From Bacillota bacterium (lineage in GTDB: Bacteria; Bacillota; Clostridia; Christensenellales; SZUA-584), in assembly GCA_023436115.1 (NCBI GenBank), contig JAEZKQ010000002.1, forward strand, positions 1 through 64,000: a stretch of DNA of 64,000 nt. Reading direction: 5' to 3'. The notes below the pieces were generated by a model, which made no database searches, was not told the DNA's origin, and saw only the letters and a list, made by a program, of their open reading frames with translations. Positions 8,171 to 16,684 of the stretch are shown piece by piece (position 1 is the stretch's first letter; each line of letters begins with the position of its first letter). A program made the position numbers and the translations under genes.

Positions 8171-9148
8171 CTATTCCATCAGCTTGCGTATGGCTGATGA
8201 GAGGGTGTTAAATGTCGGAACCGCATTCTTTTCCAGCTCGGGACAATAAGGGATGGGCACATCCAATCCGCAAACGCGTGTGATGGGTGCATCCAGAGAG
8301 AAAAATGCTTCGCTCTGAGCGATCAGCGCGGCGATTTCCCCGCCGAAACCGCCTGTTTGGCATGCCTCGTGGATAATAATCACATGCCCGGTCTTTTTGA
8401 CGGATTCAATGATCGTCGCTTTGTCGATTGGCACGAGCGTTCTTAAATCCACGACCTCTATATTGTATTCGTTTTTCATAGCTTCGGCAACTTCCAAGCA
8501 AAGCGGAACCATTCTGCCGTAGGAAATAAGTGAAAGATCACGGCCCTTTCTTTTAATATCAGCGACTCCTAACGGCACAATGTAATCCTCTTCCGGAACA
8601 TAGCCCTTTTTACGGTAAAGCAGCTTCTGCTCAAAGAACATGACGGGATTATCATCGCGAATGGCTGCTTTCAGAAGGCCTTTGGCATCATACGGCGTGG
8701 AAGGCACAACCACCTTAAGACCCGGGACATGGCAGAACCACGCCTCAAGGCTTTGAGAATGCTGTGCGGCAGCGCCTGTTCCCGAACCGCCCGGCGTGCG
8801 AAGCACCATCGGTACTTTGGCTTTACCGCCAAACATATAACGCATCTTGGCCGCTTGGTTAACAAGCTGATCCATAGATATGGTCGTAAAATCTGAAAAC
8901 ATAATTTCTGCGATAGGACGCATGCCCGTCACAGCGGCACCGGCCGCCGCACCTGCAATCACAGCTTCGGAAATGGGTGTGTCGCGCACGCGCATGGGTC
9001 CGAATTCCTGAAACATACCCACGGAAACCCCGAAAGCGCCGCCGTAAAGGCCGACATCTTCTCCCATAAGAAAGACATTTTCGTCCCGCCTCATCTCCTC
9101 CGACATTGCTTCATTGATAGCGGCTGCATATGTTATTTCCCTGCTCAT
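8171..9148 (-). CDS. Thiamine-dependent dehydrogenase E1 component, beta subunit (acetoin/pyruvate dehydrogenase type)
   Basis: A 325-residue transketolase-like E1 beta subunit. It has the MGEDVGLYGGAFG segment near residue 29, the conserved TPISEAVIAGAAAG stretch near 75 and a C-terminal transketolase domain with VDLRTLVPID. AAGGAGA lies 8 bases before the ATG, 15 bases after the alpha-subunit stop. It pairs with the preceding alpha subunit to form the alpha2beta2 decarboxylase/lyase. Sequence alone does not separate acetoin (AcoB) from pyruvate or branched-chain substrates. The lipoyl-E3 fusion and the catabolic setting favour an acetoin-type, alpha-hydroxyketone-cleaving enzyme. Confidence 0.85.
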   Translation of the reverse strand: MSREITYAAAINEAMSEEMRRDENVFLMGEDVGLYGGAFGVSVGMFQEFGPMRVRDTPISEAVIAGAAAGAAVTGMRPIAEIMFSDFTTISMDQLVNQAAKMRYMFGGKAKVPMVLRTPGGSGTGAAAQHSQSLEAWFCHVPGLKVVVPSTPYDAKGLLKAAIRDDNPVMFFEQKLLYRKKGYVPEEDYIVPLGVADIKRKGRDLSLISYGRMVPLCLEVAEAMKNEYNIEVVDLRTLVPIDKATIIESVKKTGHVIIIHEACQTGGFGGEIAALIAQSEAFFSLDAPITRVCGLDVPIPYCPELEKNAVPTFNTLSSAIRKLME

Positions 9149-9163
9149 ATCTAAATCTCCTTA

Positions 9164-10117
9164 TCAGGCGTACACATCATCCGTGATGGTATCGATTGAT
9201 GGGTAATCGCAGTCTTGCGCGAAAGCCACGGCTTCTTCAATATCACGGGTTGTTTGGTTCTGTATGGTGTCGATATCCGATTGCGTAAAACCGTTCTGAA
9301 GCATAACGGATTCCAGACGTTTGATACAGTCCTTCTGCTTCCACAATTCGATTTCTTCTTTGGTACGATAGACGTTGGCATCACTTTTGGAGTGCCCAAG
9401 ATATCGGTAGGTATTGCATACCAAAAGCATGGGCCCGTTTTTGCTGACATATTCACGGGCTTCTTTGGCCGCTTGATAAACCGCTATGACATCGTTGCCG
9501 TCAACGGAGCGCCCGGGTATGCCATAGGAACCGGCGCGCAGTGAAATATCGGAGATGTTCATGGAATTCTTGACTGAGACGGACATACCATACAGATTGT
9601 TCTCACAAACAAACAATACAGGCAGCTTCCATACGGAAGCCAGGTTTACCGACTCGTGAAACGAGCCTTCGTTGGTTGCGCCGTCTCCAAAGAAGCAGAC
9701 GACGACACGACCAAGGTTCTTCATTGAAGATGTTAACGCGGCGCCAACCGCGATTGCGTGTCCGCCGCCGACCACGCCGTTTGCACCAAGATTACCGTTT
9801 TCAAGATCGGCAATATGCATCGAGCCGCCCTTGCCTTTGCAGTATCCTGTTTCCTTACCCAAAAGCTCAGCCATCATCCTTTTAAGGTCGATACCCTTGC
9901 TGATGCAATGACCGTGTCCGCGGTGTGTGCTGGTGATCCAATCGTCCTTTTCCAGTGCGGTGCAAACGCCCGTGGCTGTGGCCTCTTCGCCGATATAAAG
10001 GTGCGTTGTTCCATGTACTTTACCTTGTGCGAAAAATCTTGAAACCTGCTCCTCAAACTTTCTGGTATGGCACATTTTCACGTACAGCTCTTGCAGTAAT
10101 TCTTTTGACAGTACCAT
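9164..10117 (-). CDS. Thiamine-dependent dehydrogenase E1 component, alpha subunit (acetoin/pyruvate dehydrogenase type)
   Basis: A 317-residue E1 alpha subunit, first gene of the leftward operon. The thiamine diphosphate motif GDG...NN is clear (GDGATNEGSFHESVNLAS to CENN), preceded by KGKGGSMHIAD and GANGVVGGGHAIAVGAA. The start at 10117 (MVLSKELLQEL) gives the usual family N-terminus. A longer reading to 10222 would add 35 hydrophobic residues not expected for a cytosolic E1. The only upstream purine-rich site, GGGGTGA, is 11 bases away, so the start is slightly uncertain. It catalyses the ThDP-dependent C-C cleavage step feeding acyl groups to the lipoyl arm. Confidence 0.85.
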   Translation of the reverse strand: MVLSKELLQELYVKMCHTRKFEEQVSRFFAQGKVHGTTHLYIGEEATATGVCTALEKDDWITSTHRGHGHCISKGIDLKRMMAELLGKETGYCKGKGGSMHIADLENGNLGANGVVGGGHAIAVGAALTSSMKNLGRVVVCFFGDGATNEGSFHESVNLASVWKLPVLFVCENNLYGMSVSVKNSMNISDISLRAGSYGIPGRSVDGNDVIAVYQAAKEAREYVSKNGPMLLVCNTYRYLGHSKSDANVYRTKEEIELWKQKDCIKRLESVMLQNGFTQSDIDTIQNQTTRDIEEAVAFAQDCDYPSIDTITDDVYA

Positions 10118-10232
10118 TCGTGTATATTCACCCCATTTTATGTTATAAGAATTCATGTTATCAAACAAACTAGGCACACATATATAAGTAACAAAAGTAA
10201 CTAAGGCTAACATAAGCAACATAAATTATATG

Positions 10233-10257
10233 CATATTGAAATGAAATATCAATATG
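10233..10257. promoter_or_regulatory. Putative operator 1 (inverted repeat)
   Basis: CATATTGA (10233-10240) and TCAATATG (10250-10257) are perfect 8-bp arms around a 9-base spacer. The core ATTGAAATGAAATATCAAT recurs in slightly changed form 158 bases downstream. It lies about 120 bases upstream of the E1-alpha start, suitable for a regulator of that operon. Confidence 0.45.
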
Positions 10258-10393
10258 TTTTATAACAATTCTTACTAAAGAGGCAGCTTTAATTGATGAT
10301 TTTAGTTCGAGAACAAAGGGGGAAAGTTAACAAGAATAACAATTAAAAGCAAAAGCGATAAAATATAAAAATAATAGAGGATCGGAACCATAA

Positions 10394-10413
10394 ATTGAAA
10401 TTAAAATATCAAT
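10394..10413. promoter_or_regulatory. Putative operator 2 (inverted repeat)
   Basis: ATTGAAATTAAAATATCAAT repeats the core of the element at 10236-10254 with one extra A. The palindromic ATTGA/TCAAT arms are kept. Two copies in one divergent spacer suggest a shared regulator, possibly the SorC protein at 2804 or the HTH protein at 10826. Confidence 0.4.
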
Positions 10414-10825
10414 CACGTTAATGTTTGTATAGAATGTAGAAAAAATGGCTGATTCTAAGGCTGCTTCAAACACCATTGACACTTGGAATATGAAAGTTTA
10501 TATTAGTGCTAACATAGGAAAATAAAAGGCACATAAGTAATCAAAATTAATAGCAATGACAGTTAATATTGGTATGAATAATAATTATTAACAAAATAAT
10601 GCAGAGAAGTATGAGCGAATAAGCTAATTTATTGCGTTTTGTGCAATTGATAGGCTTCACTCAAATGGCTATGATTATTTTAAACAAACGAAGCGAGTTT
10701 AAAATATTATGTTATTTCTTCTGGTACTGTTAGATAGGCTAGGGCGGGGATAAGACTGTAGCTTATAGGGTATAGACCAACTGCAGTCATTTACAACGCT
10801 AATAAAAATGAAGACGAGATGCTAA

Positions 10826-11329
10826 ATGACTGAATTTGAAGAAATTACAATAAAGAAGATAATAAAGTATTATCTCATAGACAGCATATACCAGCAGATC
10901 AATCTTATCTGCGGAAATTATGGCATCAGCAATTCAGAAATAAGCAAAAGGATTGGCTGGGATCAGGCGGGCTATAACCAGAAATCGAACAGAAGCAACG
11001 ATTTAAGAATGACCACTTTTATGAAGATATATGTGGCCATTGAGGAAATTATAGAAGAAAAGGAAAAGAAGTTAGGATACAGCGATTTGGAGCTGAATAA
11101 AATTCGGCTTGACGAGCTTATTACACAAAAGGAACTTGACCTTTGTCGGCTATTTAACCATATCAGCGCGGTTGCAGAGGGCCGGTCTGAGTTTCTGAAT
11201 AAAGAACATTTGATAAATTCATATATGTCGCTTAAGTCGGTCGTGCTTATGGGCAAGAAGAGCCGAAAGTTCACCGACAGGGAAATCGATGTGTATGTTT
11301 CATATTATAAATCTTTAGTTAACGAATAG
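10826..11329 (+). CDS. Putative helix-turn-helix DNA-binding protein (unrecognised family)
   Basis: A 167-residue protein. Residues 20-75 look like a Cro/C1-type helix-turn-helix (YGISNSEISKRIGWDQ followed by MTTFMKIYVAIEEII). The remainder is helical and charged, with no domain that I can name. There is no membrane segment. It is the first gene of the rightward sugar operon, 21 bases before the DhaK paralogue. A role as local regulator of the island is plausible, but rests on position and the weak HTH resemblance only. Confidence 0.6.
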   Translation: MTEFEEITIKKIIKYYLIDSIYQQINLICGNYGISNSEISKRIGWDQAGYNQKSNRSNDLRMTTFMKIYVAIEEIIEEKEKKLGYSDLELNKIRLDELITQKELDLCRLFNHISAVAEGRSEFLNKEHLINSYMSLKSVVLMGKKSRKFTDREIDVYVSYYKSLVNE

Positions 11330-11350
11330 ACTATCGCACAGGAGAAAACA

Positions 11351-12349
11351 ATGCAAAAGCTTATAAACAGCCCAAGCAACATGGTTGTTGAAGCCATCAG
11401 TGGGTTTGTTAAGTGTTACCCGAAAACAATAGAATACGCGGGCAGCCCAAAAGTTTTAAAATATACAAAGGCTCCTGTTTCGGGGAAAGTCGGCGTTGTA
11501 ACGGGCGGCGGAGCGGGGCATGACCCTGCCATGTATGGTTATATTGGCAAGAACATGCTCGATGCGGTAGCGGTTGGAGAGATCTTCGTAACACCCACGG
11601 TTCAGGATTTATACCTGGCTTTTAAAGCGGCAGATTCGGGTGAAGGTGTCGTTTGTTTGTACGGTAACTATAAAAAGGATAGGGTCAACGTAGAGAAGGC
11701 TATTAAGCTGGTTGCTAAAGAAGGCATTACGGTAAAAACAGTCATTGCGAAAGATGACGTATCCTACACGGAAAAGAACAAACGCAGAGGTCTCGCTGGC
11801 GAAATACTGATGTGGAAATGCGGAGGCGCCGCAGCGTCGCTGGGTTATAGTCTCGATGAGGTTGTCAGGTTGTCGCAAAAGGCTATTCATGCCACAAGAA
11901 GTATCGGTGTCGGCTTGTCGTCGTGTATCAGTCCGATGGAAGGCAGGCCCTATTATCTTATTGAAGAAGGCACAATGGAAATCGGCATCGGCCATCATGG
12001 CGCGCCGAGCTTTGATACATGTAAACTAAAAACCGCAGATGCCACAGCGGAGATCATGATTAACGCGATTCTCAATGATATTTCCCTCAAAGAGGGGCAA
12101 GAGGTTGCTTTGCTGGTTTCCGGTATGGGCAGCACAATGCTGATTGAGCTAAACATTATATTCAATAGAATCTACGATATATTAGTGGACAAGAAACTGA
12201 AAATATACAGATCTCAGATCGGGAATTTCTTCACATCACTTGATATGATGGGAGCGACAGTGACTCTTATGAAATTGGATAGTGAATTGAAACGGCTGCT
12301 GGATGTACCGATAAATACACCGGCGATGAAGAAGTTTACTTTAGAATAA
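11351..12349 (+). CDS. DhaK-family dihydroxyacetone kinase subunit, divergent paralogue
   Basis: A 332-residue DhaK-fold protein. The GGGAGHDP loop and the DD pair of AKDDVSY are present, as is the histidine of the covalent substrate-binding site (GHHGAPS). Several family signatures are altered compared with the second copy at 19910: NYKKD for NYSGD, GHDP for GHEP and GAPS for GEPG. These lie around the ketose-binding pocket and the DhaL interface. AGGAGA precedes the ATG. It may be a kinase subunit for another short ketose or a sensor like Lactococcus DhaQ, which is a DhaK paralogue that controls transcription with DhaS. No DhaL follows directly; the only DhaL in the window is at 20927. Confidence 0.85.
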   Translation: MQKLINSPSNMVVEAISGFVKCYPKTIEYAGSPKVLKYTKAPVSGKVGVVTGGGAGHDPAMYGYIGKNMLDAVAVGEIFVTPTVQDLYLAFKAADSGEGVVCLYGNYKKDRVNVEKAIKLVAKEGITVKTVIAKDDVSYTEKNKRRGLAGEILMWKCGGAAASLGYSLDEVVRLSQKAIHATRSIGVGLSSCISPMEGRPYYLIEEGTMEIGIGHHGAPSFDTCKLKTADATAEIMINAILNDISLKEGQEVALLVSGMGSTMLIELNIIFNRIYDILVDKKLKIYRSQIGNFFTSLDMMGATVTLMKLDSELKRLLDVPINTPAMKKFTLE

Positions 12350-12380
12350 CCATAAAATAATTAAATTCGGAGAGTTGATA

Positions 12381-13934
12381 ATGGGTAAATATTTGGTTGG
12401 CTGCGATGTAGGCACTAGCGCGACAAAATCAGTTGTTATTGATGAATCCGGTAAGATTCTTGGCAAGAAAACTATTGGCTATCCCACATTAACAAACAGT
12501 CTGGGCTGGGCGGAACACGACCCGGAAGTCTACTGGTCGACAGTTGCTGATACAATCAGCGAATCCGTAAAAGAGGCCAGAATTGATGCTGCTGATATTC
12601 AAGGTGTTTGCATAAGCGCTCATTCGCCGGCTTGTATTTTGATGGATAAAGATCAAAGACCATTACAGCTCAGCCATTTCTGGATGGATCGCAGGGGCAC
12701 AGCGGAAGCTGATTATATTAATAATAAAATCGGCGAAGACAGAGTTTTTAATGTCAGCGGAAATATATGCGATCCGTACTATGCTACTGTGAAGCTGCTC
12801 TGGGAAAAGAATAACAGAAAAGAGCTTTATGATAAGGCCTATAAGTTTCAGACAGCGGCCGACTATCCGAGAATGAAGCTGACAGGAAAGCTCGTAACCG
12901 ACTATTCCAACGCGAGTTTGATTGGTGTGGCTTTTGATATCGTCAATAAAAAATGGGACACGGCCATGCTCGAAGAGATTGGGCTGGATCCGGATAAATT
13001 TCCTGATCTTTATGCCTGCGACGAATTTGTTGGCGAGGTCACTTCCGAAGCGGCAGAGCGGTGCAATCTTAAAGCAGGAACACCCGTTTTTGCGGGAACA
13101 GTCGACTGCAACGCGGCATGGGTTGCAGGCGGCGCTCTTGAAGACGGAGATATGTCTCTTGTGATGGGTTCGGCAGGCGTGCTTGGTGTGGTTCACGAAG
13201 AGCCTAAGTTTACAAAGAATCTGATAACGATCGTCCATGCGGCGAATTCCAAGAAATCATATACCACACTGGCGGCAATATGCGGCTGCGGTTCATCGCT
13301 TCGGTATTATAAAGAGAAATTTGCCGCGATGGAATGCGTCGTGGCGGATCAGATGGGCATGAATATTTACGATTATCTTTGCCAGCGTGCAGCCACTGTG
13401 CCTGTCGGCAGCGATGGTCTGATAACTGTCCCGTATTTCATGGGTGAACGTACGCCCATTTGGAATCCTATCGCCCGCGGCATGATGTTCGGCATGAGCT
13501 TTGCTCATACGCGGGACCATATGCTTCGTTCATTCCTTGAGGGTGCGGCGTTGGCACTTAAGCATAACTTTGAGCTCATTAAAGCATCCAATATAAAAAT
13601 GAATCTGCCCATCGTTCTTGGTGAGGGCGGTGCGCAAAGCCCAATCTGGAGACAGATTATTTGTGATGCTCTGCAAATCCCGGGTGTCTATATGAGTGAT
13701 GCTATGGGTGCGCCTGTTGGTGATGCAATTATTGCGGGCGTGGGCTGCGGCATGTTCAAAGACTATTCAATCGTCAAAGACTGGGTTAGCGTGTCGGATA
13801 GAACGGATCCGATTCCACAGAATGAGGAAATTTACAACGATCTTTATAAGATATACAGGAATCTATATGAACAGGTTCAAGGCAACTATGAGGCTTTAGG
13901 GAATGCAGTAAAGAAAGCGGAGGCCTCGAAATAA
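12381..13934 (+). CDS. FGGY-family carbohydrate kinase
   Basis: A 517-residue sugar kinase with the N-terminal GCDVGTSATKSVV phosphate loop, AGTVDCNAAWVAGG in the middle and GEGGAQSPIWRQI near the C-terminus, all typical of xylulokinase-like FGGY enzymes. The ATG at 12381 is chosen over a TTG two codons earlier because GGAGAG lies 7 bases upstream. It sits between the divergent DhaK and the ABC importer genes, so it probably phosphorylates the imported sugar or polyol. It is a second FGGY kinase of the island, only moderately similar to the one at 3945. The exact substrate cannot be told. Confidence 0.82.
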   Translation: MGKYLVGCDVGTSATKSVVIDESGKILGKKTIGYPTLTNSLGWAEHDPEVYWSTVADTISESVKEARIDAADIQGVCISAHSPACILMDKDQRPLQLSHFWMDRRGTAEADYINNKIGEDRVFNVSGNICDPYYATVKLLWEKNNRKELYDKAYKFQTAADYPRMKLTGKLVTDYSNASLIGVAFDIVNKKWDTAMLEEIGLDPDKFPDLYACDEFVGEVTSEAAERCNLKAGTPVFAGTVDCNAAWVAGGALEDGDMSLVMGSAGVLGVVHEEPKFTKNLITIVHAANSKKSYTTLAAICGCGSSLRYYKEKFAAMECVVADQMGMNIYDYLCQRAATVPVGSDGLITVPYFMGERTPIWNPIARGMMFGMSFAHTRDHMLRSFLEGAALALKHNFELIKASNIKMNLPIVLGEGGAQSPIWRQIICDALQIPGVYMSDAMGAPVGDAIIAGVGCGMFKDYSIVKDWVSVSDRTDPIPQNEEIYNDLYKIYRNLYEQVQGNYEALGNAVKKAEASK

Positions 13935-13985
13935 CAGTGTTAATACTTGCCAAGAGGCAGGTAAATATAAAATGGAGGGAATACA

Positions 13986-15071
13986 ATGAAAAAAATTATT
14001 AGTCTCGTTCTGATGGTATGCATGGTAGTGGCTGCATTCGCCGCTTGTGCACCGGCTGCACCGGCTGCTCCTGAAGCTCCTGATACTTCGGCCGAAGCGC
14101 CAGTTGCTGAAGAGTCTGCTGCTACGGAAGAATCTCCGGCTGCGGAAGTAAAAGACAACAGTGAATACACCATTGTTATGGTTGCCAAGCATGAAGGTAT
14201 TTCATGGTTTGACGACATGAGAATCGGTGTTGACGAATTTGCTCAGGCAACTGGTGTTAATGCTTATCAGATCGCTCCTGAGGGTGGTGACCCTGCGAAG
14301 CAGGTTCAGATGGTTGAAGACCTGATTGCTCAGGGCGTTGACGCGATCTGCGTCGTTCCGAACGATACTAAGTCAATGGCTCCCGTTCTTCAGAAGGCAA
14401 GAGAAGCCGGCATCGTTGTTATCGGACACGAAGCTCCGGACATCCTGGACTCGGTTGACTACGACCTCGAAGCTTTCCCGAACGAAGAACAGGGTATCCG
14501 TTTCGGTGAGAACCTTGCCAAAGCGATGAACGGCGAAGGCAAATACGCTTCTTTCGTTGGCATGCTCACAATGACTCCCCACATGATCTGGTGGGAAAAT
14601 GCGGTGAAGTACTGCCAGGAAAACTATCCTGACATGGAATGCATCACACCCGAGCCGTTGGAAGACAAGAACGACAACAAACTTGCTTATGATAAAGCGC
14701 TTGAAATCCTCAAAGCCAACCCGGATCTGAAGGGCTTCACAGACAGCGCAGCTTCCGGCGCAGGTATCGCCCAGATGCTTAAAGACAAGCAGAGAAACGA
14801 CATCGCTGTTGTCAGCACAGCTGTTCCGTCCATGTCCGGCGCTTACATCAAAGAAGGCTACATGTATGCAGGGCTTTGCTGGAGACCGGCAGACGCGGGT
14901 TATGTATCCTGCGAAATCGCTCTGAAGGTCCTTAAGGGCGAGAAGATCGAAGAAGGCATGAGCTTTAGCAAAGACGGTTACCAGAACATCAGAATGATGG
15001 AAGGCAACATGCTTGTTGGCGATGCTCCGTTGGTCTTAACTTCGGAAAACATCGATCAGTACACATTCTAG
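13986..15071 (+). CDS. Sugar ABC transporter substrate-binding lipoprotein (LsrB/RhaS-like)
   Basis: A 361-residue lipoprotein. The signal peptide MKKIISLVLMVCMVVAAFAAC ends in a lipobox (cleavage before Cys 21), followed by an Ala/Pro/Glu-rich linker to about residue 57. A type I periplasmic-binding fold (Peripla_BP_4) follows and ends in ENIDQYTF, much like the NIDKYDF end of LsrB. The AI-2-contacting lysine of LsrB has a counterpart (MVAKHEG), but the other ligand residues, as I recall them, are not kept. AI-2 is therefore unlikely, and another short sugar or polyol is expected. GGAGGG precedes the ATG. The downstream hairpin may stabilise its message relative to the other importer genes. 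Confidence 0.88.
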   Translation: MKKIISLVLMVCMVVAAFAACAPAAPAAPEAPDTSAEAPVAEESAATEESPAAEVKDNSEYTIVMVAKHEGISWFDDMRIGVDEFAQATGVNAYQIAPEGGDPAKQVQMVEDLIAQGVDAICVVPNDTKSMAPVLQKAREAGIVVIGHEAPDILDSVDYDLEAFPNEEQGIRFGENLAKAMNGEGKYASFVGMLTMTPHMIWWENAVKYCQENYPDMECITPEPLEDKNDNKLAYDKALEILKANPDLKGFTDSAASGAGIAQMLKDKQRNDIAVVSTAVPSMSGAYIKEGYMYAGLCWRPADAGYVSCEIALKVLKGEKIEEGMSFSKDGYQNIRMMEGNMLVGDAPLVLTSENIDQYTF

Positions 15072-15092
15072 TTCACAAGTTGAAACGCTGTT

Positions 15093-15120
15093 CTGTTCCC
15101 CCGTCTTTACGGGGGAACAG
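15093..15120 (+). terminator. Intra-operon hairpin between binding protein and ATPase
   Basis: A perfect 12-bp stem CTGTTCCCCCGT/ACGGGGGAACAG with a CTTT loop, 21 bases after the binding-protein stop. The following AATATTTTG is only a weak T tract. It is more likely a partial terminator or mRNA-protecting hairpin than a full stop, as is common after binding-protein genes. Confidence 0.65.
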
Positions 15121-15145
15121 AATATTTTGCATAGGGGGAACTAAC

Positions 15146-16684
15146 GTGGATAATAGTATTTTAGTTGCAAAGGGAATTAGCAAGGCCTATATTGGTGTTC
15201 AGGCACTGGAGGATATCAATATCTCCATCAAGCCAGGTGAAGTCAAGTGTCTTGCAGGTGAAAACGGAAGCGGAAAATCCACTTTTGTCAAAATCATCGC
15301 CGGTGTTGAGAGCGCCGATAGCGGTGAGATCTGGTTAAACGGGAAACATTATCCGAAGCTTAACGCAATCAGCGCGATTGAAGCGGGCGTTCAGGTCATT
15401 TATCAGGACCTCTCTTTGTTCGGTAACATGACTGTCGCTGAGAATATTGCGATGAATAAGCTGGTCAAGGAAAAGAAAAGCATAGTCAATAAAAAAGAAG
15501 TTCATGAGATCGCCAAGAAAACGCTGGAAATGATTGATGTATCGATGGAACTCGATACAAAAGTGCAGGGAATTTCTATCGCTAACAGGCAGATTATTGC
15601 GATATGCCGCGCGTTAGCTCTCGATGCAAAAATTTTGTTCATGGATGAACCAACCACAGCCCTTACACAGGCAGAGATTGAAAAATTGTTGTCAATCGTG
15701 AATAAGCTCAGAACCAAGGGCCTTGCTATCGTGTTTATAAGTCATAAGCTCGAAGAGGTATTTTCTGTTGCAGATACCATAACGGTATTCCGCGATGGAA
15801 AACAGGTTGCCGATGTTGAAAAAAGTGAGATCGATAAAATGAAGCTGATAAACTATATGACCGGTAGGGATATCACGTACTCTCACTATATGCGCAACAA
15901 TGATCAAAACGAGCCCATTTTAAGTATAAATAATCTCACAAAAGAAGGACAGTTCTCGAATATAAATCTGGATGTTCGTCCAGGAGATATTATGGGTATC
16001 ACAGGACTCTTAGGCTCCGGCAGAACTGAACTGGTGCTCTCGGTGTTCGGTCTTAATCCGGCCGATTCGGGCGAAATTATGTTTGAAGGAAAGCCCGCCA
16101 AGATTAAGAGCCCTGTCGAAGCTGTAAGAAAGGGTATCGCGCTTCTGCCTGAAGAACGTGCGACACAAGGATTATTTCTTAGCAAGGATATGACCGATAA
16201 CGTCACTTCGGCTATTTTTGAGAAGTTTGCAAAAGCTCTCGGGATACTTGATAAATCCAAACGTTTGGAACTGGCAAATAACACAATCAAACGTTTTAAG
16301 GTTCGCATTCCCAACGCTGATACGATGGTCAAAACGCTATCGGGCGGTAATCAGCAAAAAGTTGTTATTGGCAAATGGGTCGCTACCGAGCCAAAACTGT
16401 TCATACTTGACTCTCCGACAGTTGGTGTTGATATCGGATCTAAGTCAGAAATATATGAGCAGATACAGCATCTTGCAAAAGAGGGCATGGCTGTTATTCT
16501 CATTTCTGATGAAATTGAAGAAATTACAGCGAACTGCAACAGAGTCTCCATTATGTTCAAAGGCGAGATAGTCAAAAAATTCGAAGAAGACGAAATGAAG
16601 TCCAATACGGCTGGACAGCAAATCAGTCAATTTATCAATTCACTTCATTTGTTAAACAAGGGCGAGGAGAGTGAAGCGTCATGA
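15146..16684 (+). CDS. Sugar ABC transporter ATP-binding protein (two ATPase domains, RbsA/MglA/LsrA type)
   Basis: A 512-residue tandem ATPase. Domain 1 has Walker A GENGSGKST and the Walker B-like ILFMDEPTTAL. Domain 2 has the degenerate Walker A GLLGSGRTE usual for this class and the signature LSGGNQQKVVIGKW. The start is taken as GTG 15146, because GGGGGAA lies 6 bases upstream. An ATG at 15080 would put 22 residues of hairpin sequence on the N-terminus. The gene overlaps the following permease by 4 bases (ATGA). It energises import of the sugar bound by the lipoprotein at 13986. Confidence 0.9.
   Translation: MDNSILVAKGISKAYIGVQALEDINISIKPGEVKCLAGENGSGKSTFVKIIAGVESADSGEIWLNGKHYPKLNAISAIEAGVQVIYQDLSLFGNMTVAENIAMNKLVKEKKSIVNKKEVHEIAKKTLEMIDVSMELDTKVQGISIANRQIIAICRALALDAKILFMDEPTTALTQAEIEKLLSIVNKLRTKGLAIVFISHKLEEVFSVADTITVFRDGKQVADVEKSEIDKMKLINYMTGRDITYSHYMRNNDQNEPILSINNLTKEGQFSNINLDVRPGDIMGITGLLGSGRTELVLSVFGLNPADSGEIMFEGKPAKIKSPVEAVRKGIALLPEERATQGLFLSKDMTDNVTSAIFEKFAKALGILDKSKRLELANNTIKRFKVRIPNADTMVKTLSGGNQQKVVIGKWVATEPKLFILDSPTVGVDIGSKSEIYEQIQHLAKEGMAVILISDEIEEITANCNRVSIMFKGEIVKKFEEDEMKSNTAGQQISQFINSLHLLNKGEESEAS

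Larger units (their letters stand above)
10118..10825. promoter_or_regulatory. Divergent AT-rich control region between the two sugar operons
   Basis: About 700 bases separate the leftward E1 operon from the rightward HTH-dhaK operon. The stretch is strongly AT-rich and has no open frame that I can support. It contains two near-identical inverted repeats (10236-10254 and 10394-10413, listed separately). Promoters for both operons must lie here, but no hexamer pair stands out enough to call. Confidence 0.6.

Noticed and set aside
10118..10222. Extended start of the E1 alpha subunit at 10222
   Set aside because: The extra 35 residues are hydrophobic and unlike any E1 N-terminus, and no ribosome site precedes them.
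15080..15145. Longer N-terminus for the sugar ATPase from ATG 15080
   Set aside because: It would translate the intercistronic hairpin. GTG 15146 has a strong ribosome site and gives the normal family N-terminus.
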